Assembly (NCBI GenBank): GCA_030068145.1
Contig: JAPJBO010000458.1
Location: 1-64,000 of the forward strand
From: Diplonema papillatum
Lineage: Eukaryota; Euglenozoa; Diplonemea; Diplonemida; Diplonemidae
Direction of reading: 5' to 3'
DNA length: 64,000 bases
Shown: positions 7,906 to 19,165 of the stretch, in pieces
Position numbering within the stretch: the first letter of the stretch is position 1
How the letters are laid out: each line of letters begins with the position of its first letter
Translations under genes and position numbers: made by a program
The notes under the pieces: model-generated
The model's input: only the letters and a program-made list of their open reading frames with translations
Told to the model about the DNA's origin: nothing
The model's database searches: none

Positions 7906-9001
7906 AGGATGCAAGGCCATGCACATCTTCCTGACTTTGATTCGTCTAGCGCCGCATCATAGCTGACGATCTGCTGGTTATCGTAAACCGTGGTCAATAT
8001 GGATGCCAAAAGCTTCGCCAACCTGCTATCTATGACGCGATTGAACGACGGGCATCGTAAATGGACCAACACTTTGCGCCCATCACAGTTTGCCCCTTAC
8101 AATCTGAGTATTCCCAGCGTCGTAGCCGTGCACCACCAACAGGACCAGCAGGACCAGCAGGACCCAAGGACGTCAGTAGACATGATCGTTGGTTCTTTGA
8201 TTCCTTTGTGCTACGCCAGTTCATCCCTATCTCCCGGAACTACATTATATTGCCTGCCGCTGTTTATCACAGTGATTCACAGTCCACCGCGGTCAATCAG
8301 GTCCATTTCTATCCCTAGAGCTGTATTCTTCGGTCTATCACGGTCTATCAGCATCTGTGTTGATGACCGCTTGGCCCGGTCAGCCTGTGTGCTTGCCACT
8401 CGCAGTTCACTGAGGGAGTATCCTCCGCCATTTGACCGTACCTAGCCCAGCAGGACCCAAACATGTCAGGCGCACCTTTCCTGGTTCTTTCGTAGCCGCG
8501 CTCCGCGCCTCGAATCATGTTCCACTCGGAACGAAACACAGTTCCGCCCGAACAGAATCAGGCTCCACTCAAAACGAATGAGATCACGCACCACAAGATG
8601 AAGACAGAAGTCTTGAACCAAATGCCGTATGGTGAAGCAGACAACCGCCCACGCACCCGAAGGACCCTGTTTGCAAAGGGGCACAGGACCCAAAAGCAGG
8701 GTGTCGGCAACTCTAAACCGACTGGTAGAAGTGACGCAGCTAATACACCACCAAGGTGAAAACAGAAGTCGTGAGTGAAATGCCTGATCGAGAACCCGAC
8801 AAAAATCCCCCATGCTGTGTCCGTCCCGAAGGATCCCGTAAAGGAGTCACAGGACCCAACATGCAGCGCGTAGGCACTCTAAACCGGTGCTGGGAAAAGT
8901 GGCAAGTAAGCTAGCGTTGCCAAACACACTCACACACTACAGGCCTTCCCGTCAAAGAGGAAAGTCCGTTCCTCTGAAAAGAAAGAAACAACAACAATGC
9001 G
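7906..9001. other. Spacer with a degenerate ~150-bp tandem pair
   Basis: No supported gene. 8590-8730 and 8760-8905 are two diverged direct copies sharing AGAAGT, AAATGCC, CCGAAGGA, CACAGGACCCAA and ACTCTAAACCG. A fragment of the dispersed GGTCTATCACGGTCTATCA element lies near 8265-8350. Confidence 0.4.
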
Positions 9002-9900
9002 ATGATGCTTCCCGCGATAGTCGTCGACGTCCTAGACGCCGGCTTCCTGACGGACAGGGGCACGGTGCTGCACTTCGACGGCCAGCGGGTCATCGCCCAG
9101 TTGGAAGGCAGGGGAAAAGAGGCCACCACCACCAACAAGCCGGTCGGGCTCCTCCAGCTGAAGCGGCACACGGGCTGCCACCTGTTTCCGCTGGTGCTCG
9201 GCCCGGTGGCCCTGCGGCCTGGGAAGGAGAAGGGCGGCATCCGGTACTCGAACGGGAGGCGCACGATCCACGACTCACTCTCGTGCAGACCGCACTTTGA
9301 GTGCACAGTTCGGACGCCCATCCTGCGACCCATCCTGGCCTGGGTGGTCGGGAACAGCCCCTCGTTTAGGTCGGCTCCAGGGGCTAATGACGTCGTACGC
9401 GTCATCGCCTCGTTCCTGCCGCGGTCGCAAGGCAAGAAACTGTACGTCTTCCCTGTCATAAACCCGATGGTGGCGAAGGACTGCAAGGTGCCGTCCTTGT
9501 CCGAGTCGCCGGCGCACCTGCTCAGCCACCCCGACGCCGCCCCAGTGCCGGACGAAGCGCAAAACCACCACCAACACCACCACCCCCCGCACGGCTTCGC
9601 GGACAGGGGGCAGACGCGGCCGGCGCCGTGCAGCTCCGCGCAGAGGGGGAGGAGGAAGGGCGACAAGCGGTGCGCCTCGCAGACGCCGTCACCGAGGGTC
9701 GTGCGCAACGGCAGCGGCGGCGGCGGCGGCGGCGGGGCGCGCGTGAACAGCCCGAGCCCGTCTGCGGGGCTGTTCCAAAGGAGCCCGCGCCGGTCGGTCC
9801 TCAGCGGCGCGCCGGCAGCCGCCGCGCAGGTCTCGCCCCAGACGCCGCTGCGCTCTTCCCAGCAGGGCGGGTTCCCCCAGCAGACAGCGCACTTCAGCCG

Positions 9901-9938
<38 letters not shown>

Positions 9939-10336
9939 GCCAACAGCAGGGCCAGCAAGCGACGAGCCTGGCGAGCCCTTTTTCGGGGACGCCGCTGCGC
10001 ACCGCTTCGCCGCATCGTTCCGCCGTGTCGGCGCATCGGCGGCCGTTGTTGACATGCCGGTCGCCTTCCCGCCTCTTCAGTGCTCCCGTGGCTGCAGCAG
10101 CAGCGGCAGCAGCAGCAGGAGCACCGGGAATTGGCGGGGTAGGAAGTATGGCGGCCGCGCCCGGGACGCCGACGACGCCACCCGCCTCGCACAGCCGCAC
10201 ACGGTACCGGTCCCCGTCGGCCAAGGCGCAGCGCTGCCCCTCCCCGACGGTGCACATTAATGTGACGTCGCCGTCCGCGTTCGCGAGGAAGCAGCTCTTC
10301 AACGACCCTTCCCCAAGGAGGCGCGCCTTTCGATAG
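9002..10336 (+). CDS. Uncharacterised Gln/Ser/Pro-rich protein
   Basis: A 444-residue frame from a double ATG at 9002. The first ~150 residues look globular (VDVLDAGFLTDRGTVLHF, GHLFPLVLGPVALRP-like and RPILAWVVGN segments). The rest is low-complexity: a His run, poly-Gly, an 11-residue poly-Gln tract, poly-Ala, and repeated Ser-Pro/Thr-Pro motifs (SPRRSVL, TPLRTASP, PSPRRRAF) that look like proline-directed kinase sites. I recognise no family. Its 3' half is copied in tandem downstream at least twice (10398-10795; 10810-10931 with 11435-11470), the first copy with a much longer CAG tract. The Ser/Pro-rich tail suggests a regulatory or scaffold role, which is inference only. The copied tail makes it hard to be sure which 3' end is spliced into the mature message. 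Confidence 0.6.
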
Positions 10337-10393
10337 CATGCGAGGGCACGCGTGCGGTCACCTGCGTGCACTTACCTTGGGCTCCTGACCGTG

Positions 10394-10795
<402 letters not shown>

Positions 10796-10809
10796 GTCCG
10801 CATCGCGTT

Positions 10810-10931
10810 GTGAACACAGCAACAACAACAGCAGCACCAGCACCGGGAGTCGGAGGTGGAGAAATGCGGCCGCTCCCGCCGACGACGCCGCCCGCCTCGC
10901 ACAGCGCTGCCCCTCCCCGACTGTGCACATC
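10810..10931 (+). pseudogene. 3'-end copy 2 of the Gln-rich gene, split by a family H insertion
   Basis: CAGCAACAACAACAGCAG, then ACCGGGAGT, GACGACGCCGCCCGCCTCGC and CCCCTCCCCGACTGTGCAC follow the parent's order with large deletions. The copy resumes at 11435-11470 (CCCCGACTGTACACATC, then AACGTGACGCCG) after a 503-bp insertion. Confidence 0.65.
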
Positions 10932-11434
10932 ATTCCAAGCACGTTCTTGCAATCCCCCCATTCCAGTAGGGTACTTCGCGTAACGCGACTTGCTGCCCTC
11001 AGCACGCAGGATTACTTCCTCGCACTCTTTTTCCTTTTGGTACTTCAACCATTGGGCAACCCCATGTCCACTGTGCTCTGCGGAGTTTACTTCGCAGATT
11101 GCCACCGTAAAAAGAAGGCAAGTCAGTGCTGCCTAGCGAGTCGCAGTCACAATCAGGGCGAGTGCCCTGAGTTTTTTAACTGATTGCTCAGACACGGTTG
11201 TAGGGGCCTTCTCCCCGTGACGGATTCGCCTGTGCTCTAGTAGCACGGGTGGTCCTGGCTGTGACGAGCTACGAACAGCCGCCTGACAAACCACGCAGTC
11301 CTGTCTGCAGACACTCAGGTTCCACGCTGATGATGGTCCGCCTTATGTGTCCGTGGCTTAAAGGACCGAAACACGGCGCAGACGGGACCAGTGCGGTGTT
11401 GAGCACATACCAATTCCAAGCACGTTCTTGCAAT
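10932..11434 (+). mobile_element. Family H insertion with 17-bp target duplication
   Basis: CCCCGACTGTGCACATC at 10915-10931 is duplicated with one mismatch at 11435-11451. The host sequence is the Gln-rich gene tail, whose uninterrupted version is at about 10243-10260. The insert ends with ATTCCAAGCACGTTCTTGC, which also occurs at its start. Body motifs: GCCCTGAGTTTTTTAACTG, TAGTAGCACGGGTGGTCC, GACGAGCTACGAACAGCC, AGACACTCAGGTTCC. Other copies lie at 28035-28335 and 47030-47258, with partial copies at 42775-42905 and 12790-12832. Confidence 0.7.
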
Positions 11435-11470
11435 CCCCGACTGTACACATCAACGTGACGCCGTCAGAAT

Positions 11471-11762
11471 TACGAGGATCGCCAAAGTACGCCGGCTCCA
11501 GCCATCACGCTGAATGCAGACGCAACGACCTAAGCAAACAGACAGGCGCTTCGTTTTGGTCGTGTCGGTTGATCGTTTTTCTATTTACCCAGTGTCACGT
11601 TCAGGTTAGGAACTCTGATCAACCCCAAAACACGCTGCCCGCGTCTTTTTAGCCTGCACAATACATTGAAGGGCAACCCGCAACATTGTTAGTACTAAAA
11701 GGCCTCCTTGGGGTTTCCGTGTTGTGCCTGGTTTGTGCCATTCTTTATAATTTTTTTGTATG
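11471..11762. other. Spacer, nothing recognised
   Basis: No supported gene or repeat; only short T-rich runs before the next family A element. Confidence 0.4.
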
Positions 11763-12016
11763 ACCACCTGCTTTGTAGGAAAATACTTGAGGAGGCTGCC
11801 AGTTGCGAAATCTCAAAGTGTAGTGGTAGTCATCAGCATGCCGATGACTTCCTACTGATAGACCGTGGTGGACCGTGTTTCACTGTGATAAACAGCGGCA
11901 GGCACTTCGATGCAGTTTCAAGAGATAGGGACGGACCGGCTCACACTTGGTAGTGTTTCCTTTCTCCCCCTCAAGCCTCCGTCGAAATAAGCACAAGGCA
12001 GCCCCTCGAGTATTTT
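11763..12016 (-). mobile_element. Interspersed element A, copy 2, carrying an insertion
   Basis: Left end CACCTGCTTTGTAGG with ATACTTGAGGAGGCTGCC (11763-11818) and right end TCTCCCCCTCAAGCCTCC to CAGCCCCTCGAGTATTTT (11949-12016). The middle is replaced by 11819-11948, which contains the dispersed TGATAGACCGTGGTGGACC / CAGGCACTTCGATGCAG element also seen four times at 14195-14470. Confidence 0.65.
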
Positions 12017-13196
12017 GTGTTGCTTCGCATTGTTCCGGTAGGAGGGGGCTGAGCTGTGCCCTTCGCTTGCATTCTCATACAAGCAAAGAAAGCTCTTCCT
12101 CAACGCATGAAAGGAAGTGTCCTGCCTAAACATCAACTAAGGTTTCCCCCGAGAGGCAAGGTTTGGCCCGAATAGTAAACTAACCTTTCCCCCCGCCCCC
12201 ACGAGGCCAACTTCCACAGGTTTTCCCAAAAGGAAACACCTGTGGAAGTAGCAATGAGGGCTTGGACCGGTACGGGCTACATGGCAACTCCTGCTCAACA
12301 TGTAGAACGTGGGGAGCCCCTGGTCACATTCATTACGGGTGTGGTCGTGGTGTCGGTCGCAATAGTCGTTCTGCTAGCCATAGAGAGAGATACAGAGAAA
12401 AAGAGCGCCAGAGACAAAAGAAAAGATAACGTTATCTTCCGGAAAAGAAGGGTTACGCGAACCCCCGAAAAAAATAACAACCGCCAAAAAAACTAAAAAA
12501 AAAAAAAAATGCAAACCGACGGGGACCCCCAATACCTTTTCCAAACTTTCCAATTCTCTCCAAGCTAGACCATTATACAACGGCCCCCACGAGGCCGCAC
12601 GTGGTCTCCTGTACGAAAACATCACCTACACGCACGCACGCTTTATGCAGCCAACGAACGCTGGAGGAGGGTGACTTGAAGGAGTGGAGTCGTGCTATAG
12701 GAGGCAGATACTTAACACACACGAGAGGAAGAATTGTGCCTGGACACAAAACTAAGATTTCCCCCCCAAGTTTTAAGCGTGTCGCAGCCACAAACACGGC
12801 TGCGACGAGCTACGAACAGCCGCCTCACAACTCAGCCTCACAAATGCCGTAACTCCACGGGCGGTTCAAAACCCTCGCAGCCGATTCCGCTGTTGCCTGA
12901 GCGCGGGCTTCTTTCTCCTTTGTGCCAGCAGACAACTTTGTTGCGGAGTCGTTCCGCAGCAGAACATCGTCAGCTGTTGTAAAATACTGCCACGGGTATC
13001 GGCGCAAGAGTCATTCAGCGTAGAATGCTACCGAACTGTGTGTTAACAGAGTTACTCTGTTGACAGACTTATTCAGTGTTGTAGACTGCCGCCAGAATGT
13101 GCGGGGCAGAGTTGTGCAGTGTTAATTGCCACCAGTGTCATTCGAATCCGAACGCGGCGGTGAAATCTTCTGGCACCGAGTAGGCCAGTTCTGGAT
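12017..13196. other. Spacer without recognised gene
   Basis: Contains a poly-A run (about 12496-12509) and a family H scrap (GACGAGCTACGAACAGCCGC near 12808). No coding region I can support. Confidence 0.4.
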
Positions 13197-13292
13197 AAGC
13201 AGGACTGGCGACGCGGGAGTGAACCGAGAGCTTAAGGTGTCCGAGTGATCGCTCATCAGATCCCACAAAGGGTGTTGGTCCATCTTGACAGC
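13197..13292 (+). repeat. Single diverged copy of the 80-bp satellite unit
   Basis: GGTGTCCGAGTGATCGCTC, ATCAGATCCCACAAAGGG, and TCCATCTTGACAGC match the unit that is repeated about 46 times at 43241-46945. Its left neighbour (AGCAGGACTGGCGACGCGGG) also matches the edge of the big array (GCAGGACCGGCGACGCGGG at 43243), so this is the ancestral setting of the satellite. Confidence 0.85.
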
Positions 13293-13629
13293 CGTCCGTT
13301 GCATCGAAAACCAAGCAGCGCATAATTCGCATTGTGCGCTCCTGTACCAATCAAGCACCGAAACTGTACACAGGCATAAGCATATGTTCATTTATTCCGT
13401 CCGTTCGACCTGCCGTGCCTCTTTCACGACGCCCGTTTTCTTTATTGGTCAAGCAACTAATTATACCAACCCCGTCCTTTTTTTTTTTTCATCCATCTCA
13501 AATTTGACAAAAGGTTGGGTGTTCTTTTTTTTTTGCCAGATTATTTTTTCTGTTTTCCTGTCTTGTTCCGTGTTTTGTATTGCGGGTTACCGATGATGTA
13601 TCGCCACTGTTTCTTTCGGGTTTTTTTTT

Positions 13630-13830
13630 TACTTAAGCGCCAGCTTGAAAGGAAATGCTCGACGATGCTGCCAGACAAAGAACCGAAGGGATCCCAAGTG
13701 CTGTAACTACCGAACCACGTGTTCAACGGACGCGAGGTCATGCGGGTCTACCCCTCCACGACAAATCACACAAACACAACAGGTCAAAGTCCTGAGTGAG
13801 AAAACAACACACGGTGGTGTAAGCGAAGAA
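13630..13830 (-). mobile_element. Interspersed element B, copy 1 (truncated)
   Basis: A T-tract then AAGCGCCAGCTTGAAAGG, ATGCTCGACGATGCTGCC, and the family B body (ACCGAACCACGTGTT, AACAACACACGGTGGTG). Ends at AGCGAAGAACAAA, lacking the far inverted end. Confidence 0.7.
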
Positions 13831-13978
13831 CAAACTCCTTCCGCATAGTCAGTCAGCGCTGGCACAGGAAATCCGTCGTTTCGAAGCAACAACGCTACGA
13901 GGGAACTTAACAGCAAGTGAGCCGGTCCACCCCCTCTTGATAGACCGTGATAGACCGAAGCTTTCGATGCACGCTCTC

Positions 13979-14192
13979 TCGATACTAGGGACTCCCTACT
14001 AGGGACTCCCTACTAGGTACCCCTACTAGGGACTCCCTACTGGGACTCCCTACTAGGGACTCCCTACTAGGGACTCCCTACTAGGGACTCCCTACTAGGG
14101 ACTCCCTACTAGGGACTCCCTACTAGGGACTCCCAACTAGGGACTCCCTCCCTACTAGGGACTCCCTACTAGGGACCCCTACTAGGGACGGA
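13979..14192. repeat. 14-bp minisatellite (TAGGGACTCCCTAC)
   Basis: About 15 units of TAGGGACTCCCTAC with small variants; the unit is itself near-palindromic (GGGACTCCC). Confidence 0.85.
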
Positions 14193-14470
14193 CCTGATAG
14201 ACCGTGGTGGACCGTGATTCACTGTGAGAAACAGCGGCCGGCACTTCGAGGGACTAGGAATGGACCTGATAGACCGTGGTGGACCGTGATTCACTGCGAG
14301 AAACAGCGGCAGGCACTTCGATGCAGCTCTAGGGACTAGGGATGGACCGTGATTCCCTGTGAGAAACAGCGGCAGGCACTTCGATGCAGCTCTCGGGACT
14401 AGGGATGGACCGTGATTCCCTGTGAGAAACAGCGGCAGGCACTTCGATGCAGTTTCAAGAGATAGGGACG
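14193..14470. repeat. Tandem copies of the GATAGACCGTGGTGGACC element
   Basis: Four ~65-bp blocks share CGTGATTCMCTGYGAGAAA, CAGCGGCAGGCACTTCG and a TAGGGACTAGGGATGGACC link. Related single pieces occur at 8265-8350, 11845-11940 and 55815-55870. Confidence 0.7.
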
Positions 14471-14475
14471 GGCTC

Positions 14476-14948
14476 CTACAGCCCAAGGCCCGCCGCGGGA
14501 GGAAGGGCTGCGGACGGAGAGCGCGATGCCGTGCGAGGAGTCGGTCGTCAACAGGCTGCAGAGGGAGCGCGGTAGCCCTCGAGCTGAAGCTGCACCAGGC
14601 AGAGACCCGCGAACAGTGCCTGGTCAACCAGATGCAGCGGGAGCGCCAGCAGTACCAGCAGGCCAACTCTCAAAGTCTCTGCAAAATCACTACCGGTAAG
14701 AAAGAAAGAAGTTGTCGATTGTCGACAACGAAAGACAAAGTGGAAACAAAAAACACCCGGAGACCCCAAGATCCTGGAATCTCAAGCGAACTTCAATTCC
14801 AAACTGAAAACTCGAAGCAGTCCAGAAAACAAAACAGGATCCTCAAAACTAGAAAGAGTTTAGGAAACAAAAACTCCGCATTCCCGCGAAGACTCAATTG
14901 ATAGCACCAACACGTACAGGATAGGCAAAGTTCTGCCAAACACGAAAC
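14476..14948 (+). pseudogene. 5'-end copy 1 of the coiled-coil/WPPSP gene
   Basis: Starts inside exon 1 (GGCTGCGGACGGAGAGCG), covers the first coiled-coil coding stretch with a one-base insertion (GGTAGCCCTCGAG), diverges after CAGGCCAACTC and ends in ACCGGTAAGAAAGAAAG, a good splice-donor-like sequence. The 5' flank of the next copy follows. No start codon for the parent frame survives. Confidence 0.75.
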
Positions 14949-15016
14949 TAAGGCACATTAAAAAGTTCACGCCCGGAAGTGTCCTGTTGCGTGGCAGGAG
15001 GAGGGGAGGGACAACC

Positions 15017-15388
15017 ATGCGACCGAATTACACGGGCGGCCTCACGTCGCCGGCCGTCTCGAGCTATGGCGGGAGCACGCTGCGGAGCCAGAGCTACAGC
15101 CCGATGCCGATGAGCCCGCCGCCGGGCGAAGGGTCGTACCGTGCAGGGGGCCAGGCGGGCAACGGCGGGGGCCTGCTGCCGGCCGACTGGCCGCGGAACG
15201 GCGGGCTGCGGACGGAGAGCGCGATGATGTGCGAGGAGTCGGTCGTCAACAGGCTGCAGAGGGAGCGCGGCGCCCTCGAGCTGAAGCTGCACCAGACAGA
15301 GACCCGCGAGCAGTGCCTGGTCAACCAGATGCAGCGCGAGCGCCAGCAGCACCAGCGGGGCAACACTCTGCAACATCACCACCGGTAA
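15017..15388 (+). pseudogene. 5'-end copy 2 of the coiled-coil/WPPSP gene (intact truncated frame)
   Basis: An ATG at 15017 opens about 123 codons almost identical to the first 120 of the parent (MRPNYTGGLTSPAVSSYG through the first coiled coil), then diverges after QMQRERQQ and stops within ACCGGTAAG. The same 5' flank as the parent (ACGCCCGGAAGTGTCCTG, GGAGGGACAACC) precedes it, so it probably carries the same promoter. It lies 663 bp upstream of the parent ATG. The GTAAG at its end could act as a splice donor, making this an alternative first exon rather than dead sequence. Confidence 0.7.
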
Positions 15389-15679
15389 GAAAGAAAGAAG
15401 TTGTCGACAACAAAACACCCGGATACCCCAAGATCCTGGAATCTCAAGCGAACTTCAATTCCAAACTGAAAACTCGAAGCAGTCTAGAAAACAAAACAGG
15501 ATTCTCAAAAAACTAGAAAGAGTTTAGGAAACAAAAACTCCGCATTCCCGCGAAGACTCATTGATAGCACCAACACGTACAGGAGAGGCAAAGTTCTGCC
15601 AAACAAGAAACTAAGGCACATTAAAAAGTTCACGCCCGGAAGTGTCCTGTTGCGTGGCAGGAGGAGGGGAGGGACAACC

Positions 15680-18600
15680 ATGCGACCGAATTACACGGGC
15701 GGCCTCACGTCGCCGGCCGTCTCGAGCTATGGCGGGAGCACGCTGCGGAGCCAGAGCTACAGCCCGATGCCGATGAGCCCGCCGCGGGGCGAAGGGTCGT
15801 ACCGTGCCGGGGGCCAGGCGGGCAACGGCGGGGGCCTGCTGCCGGCCGACTGGCCGCGGAACGGCGGGCTGCGGACGGAGAGCGCAATGACGTGCGAGGA
15901 GTCGGTCGTCAACAGGCTGCAGAGGGAGCGCGGCGCCCTCGAGCTGAAGCTGCACCAGGCGGAGACCCGCGAGCAGTGCCTGGTCAACCAGATGCAGCGC
16001 GAGCGCCAGCAGTACCAGCAAGTCAACTCCCTGCTACTAGAAGCCCTGCGCACCGTCAGAGACGGCGTTCCCGACGAACTTCTCTCACCGGCGCGGGCGG
16101 CGATGTTCCTCGAAGAGATGCAAAACGACGCCCAGAACACCTCCGACGACAGAGACCTCGCCACGGCGGCGGCGGAAGCCGCCACAAAAAAGCTCGACGA
16201 GCTCACGCTGGTGCTGCGCGAAAAGGACGCCACCATCGAAGCGCTGCAAACCGCGAACCACGACCACGTAGACCTGCTCGAGGCCGAAGTGCTCCGCCTC
16301 CAACACGGCACCACCCGGCTCCTCCACCACGTCCGATCCGTTAGGCAGACCTCCGCACACACCTACGACAGCGAAGACTCGCTGATCGACTGGGCGAGGA
16401 ACGCTCCCCACTCGGGGCAGGGCGGGGTGTCCCCTCGGAGGGATAGGCCGGCGTTTAATGGGTCGCCGCGACAGGCGACGGAGTGGCCACCGTCCCCTAG
16501 GCGGTCGGGGGCGACGATCTCCGTCGTGACCACGCACGACTTCCACGACGGAAACCCGCAGGACACGACGCTGGAAGGGACCGAGAACCCCAGCGAGGAG
16601 TGGCCGCCGAGCCCCGCCCGCCACCGCCAGCCGGAGCCTGGCGCGAAGGCGAAAAAGCCCGCTGGGCACCTGGGCAAGCCGGAGTGGCCGCCGTCGCCGC
16701 AGCGGCACCGCAGCGGGACTGGCGACGAGCCGGCGGAGGAGAAGAAGGTGGCGAAAAAAGCGAAGGAGTGGCCGCCCAGCCCGCAGCGCCACAGGACGGC
16801 CGATGCGGACAGGGCCCCCGCGACCGATGCTGAGGAGTGGTTGCCCAGTCCGAAGGGGGACCGAGTGGCTTCCGCTGCCGCTGCGGCGTCGGATGGTGAT
16901 TCTGCGCCGGCGTCGGGCAAAGGGCGGGCGGCTGCGAACGGTAAGGAGTGGCCGCCGTCACCGCGGCGCGAGAGGCTGCCGGCAGGGCAGGCGAAGCACG
17001 AACACGGCGGTGACAAGGCGCGCATCTCGGAAGTGGCCCGGCACGTGCACGCCAAGGCCGCGGGGCCACCGTCGGCGCGCAAGTCCGAGTGGCCGGCCAG
17101 CCCGCGCAGGACCCCGCCGCCCGTCGACCACGGCCCGCCGCAGCCGGCTGACCAAAAAGAAGAGGTGTCCTTTTCTCTTTTTTTTTTTTCTCGAATAACA
17201 CGGATTGGAAACGATAGTTATATAAAACGATCATTTTCGAAAGTGAAATATCATCGTTTTTTATCGTTTTCAAAAAACGATCGTTTTTTGCTTCTCAAAT
17301 TTTCCTGTTGTAATTATGAACCAACCAATCTTTGGCGCGTCTATTTCTTGTGCAAAATTGACTTTGGTGGCCAGATTCAGCTGTTTCATGGCCTTTCATG
17401 TAGGAACGGGTAGCCAACATGCTCTTTTTCTCGTCCTTTTCCGCAATCGTGCGCTTTCTAGCCCACTCAAGGATTATCGACATGTATCCTTTCCAACTCA
17501 ACTCTGAGGCTGGCGGCGTAGACTGAAGGTTTGCTGCTCATCGAAGTGCTTTTTCTACTTATTTGTGGACTCATCCTCGAACACTAGCTGCAATTGCGCT
17601 TCCCAGCTGTGGCTTCTCCCGCCGGATGCCCTCGGCCGCGCTCCTGTGCTGTGGCGGCTTGTGGCAACTCTTGACCAAGCCAACAAGTTTCTGCTATTTC
17701 CAGCTTCTTGTCCAGCTCGTCCGTTTTGATGTACTTCTTCATGATTCCTGGGGGGGGTCGAATACAAGAGGTACCTCTTGTATTCGGCGTGCTGATCCTG
17801 CAATTTTCCCGAAAAAAGAAATAGAAAACAGCACCGCAAACCCGGAACCCGCGGGAACTCCCTTCTTCTTGGAAGAGACGCACGTAATTTGTGGTCCCGT
17901 CTATTTGGCACGGTTCTCTTCATCGGAGCTGAACGCGAGCACATTCGCCGAAAAAGGTCTGCTACATGGGCCAGCAAAGAAATGTCACCAACCAGTGGGT
18001 CTATTCCCGTCCTTTCCATTGAAAATCTGTGGGTTCCACGCCCGGTGCCCCGCATCTGGCAAAGACCCACGAACCACGCACATGTTTTTTGGTCCCCGGG
18101 TCTATTTTTCACGGTTCTCTGCATCGGGATCAGAAAATCGTCGAAAAGGTCCGTTATGCGGACCAAGGAAAAATCCAACCTTTTTCCAGATTTCCAAAAT
18201 GCCTCTTCTATTCAAGGTACCTCCTGTATTCAACCCCCCAGGCATCTTGTTAAGAACCATCCATCCATCCATCAGCCGGCTGACCCCCCCCCCCCCCCCC
18301 CCCTCAGGCTATTTTCACTGTGGAGGGGGGAGACGCTACCTGTCACACTCTAAGGTGGTCACCACGGTGGGCGGTCAGAAAAAAAAAATTTTTTTTTTGC
18401 CCCAAATACCCCAAATACCACACTTTGGAAAATTTTTGTGGGCCCACTTTTGGCAGGGAATTTTGACCATTTCACCTTAGAGAATTTGACCACCCAGCCT
18501 CCAAGGCAACTGCACTGTAGAGGGGGGGGTCTGGTTTATCCGGCCATCCGGCCAAAGTGGCTGATCCTTAACAAGAGCGCTGCAACCCCCCCCAGTAACT

Positions 18601-19165
18601 TGAGTTTGAGTTTTGACTCCTTCACCTAAGGCAATGCTTCGACTCCGGCGAACTCCGATGAACGGGGCTCCTTCAAAGACGAATCTGATGCCTACCCTCG
18701 ACTGTCTGCTCGTTCCAGTGCCATAGCGCTGTCGTGGCAATAATGTGATACACAAAACCTTACTCGAACTACTCGTCACTCGACACACCGAAGCAAACCC
18801 CTATGGAAAAAAACGATCGTTTTTTTTTTTCACGATCGTTTTTTTTTAGGCCAAAATCACGAATTCTCGTAAACGATCGTTTCCAATCCGTGGTATAAGA
18901 TCGAAGATCTTAGAAGATCAATACTATTCCGACGAGAACTAACACTTGTACAAAGGTTATTACCCCGTCGCTCTCGAGAAGAACACCGTTATTTTACCCC
19001 TCGCTTGCCCGAAGTTCGTGGCATACACACGAGAATCTCTGCATGACCTTTCTACGTTTGTTACGCACCATCAATCTGACATCACGCAGCAGCAAGGACG
19101 AGAGCAGCGAGACGGGCGAGGAGGAGAGTATTAAGTCGTATACGACGCTAGTCTTAGAAGATTAA
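15680..19165 (+). CDS. Coiled-coil protein with WPPSP repeats (two exons proposed)
   Basis: Exon 1 is 15680-17164, from an ATG shared with the upstream copy. It begins with a Gly/Ser-rich head (residues 1-70) and continues with coiled coils at about 75-125 (VVNRLQRERGALELKLHQ) and 160-212 (KLDELTLVLREKDATIEAL). A basic disordered tail carries seven EWPPSP[RQ]RHR-type motifs (about residues 265-475). At 17165 the frame meets GAAGAG|GTGTCC, a plausible donor; reading on would enter a transposon. I propose an acceptor at 18913 (GATCTTAG|AAG): it keeps phase 0 and adds 83 open codons ending in an acidic tail (SSKDESSETGEEES) with stop at 19165. Exon 2 is inferred from phase and openness only. Coiled coil plus repeated proline motifs suggests a cytoskeletal or scaffold protein; I recognise no named family. 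Two partial 5' copies lie upstream. Confidence 0.65.
17759..17787. other. Perfect 28-bp palindrome
   Basis: CGAATACAAGAGGT joined to ACCTCTTGTATTCG with no spacer. It forms the left end of the nested element whose right end (AGGTACCTCCTGTATTC) is at about 18212-18230. Confidence 0.8.
18226..18600 (+). mobile_element. Family E element, copy 1
   Basis: Bounded by CTTGTTAAGAACCATCC and GGCTGATCCTTAACAAG, giving inverted ends CTTGTTAAG, with C-runs outside and inside. Body motifs: TATTTTCACTGTGGAGG, GGTGGTCACCACGGTGGGC (hairpin), CCCCAAATACCCCAAATAC. An inverted second copy at 26497-26842 shares even the flanking C/G-rich edges. Confidence 0.7.

Larger units (their letters stand above)
17205..18892. 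mobile_element. Composite element with inverted ends in the intron of the coiled-coil gene
   Basis: CACGGATTGGAAACGAT (17208) is matched inverted by ATCGTTTCCAATCCGTG (about 18873-18889). Both ends are followed inward by AAAACGATCGTTTTT runs. Nested inside are 17752-18236 (inverted ends GGGGGGTCGAATAC / GTATTCAACCCCCC) and the family E element (18226-18600). The element fills most of the proposed 1.75-kb intron. No transposase frame seen. Confidence 0.55.
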
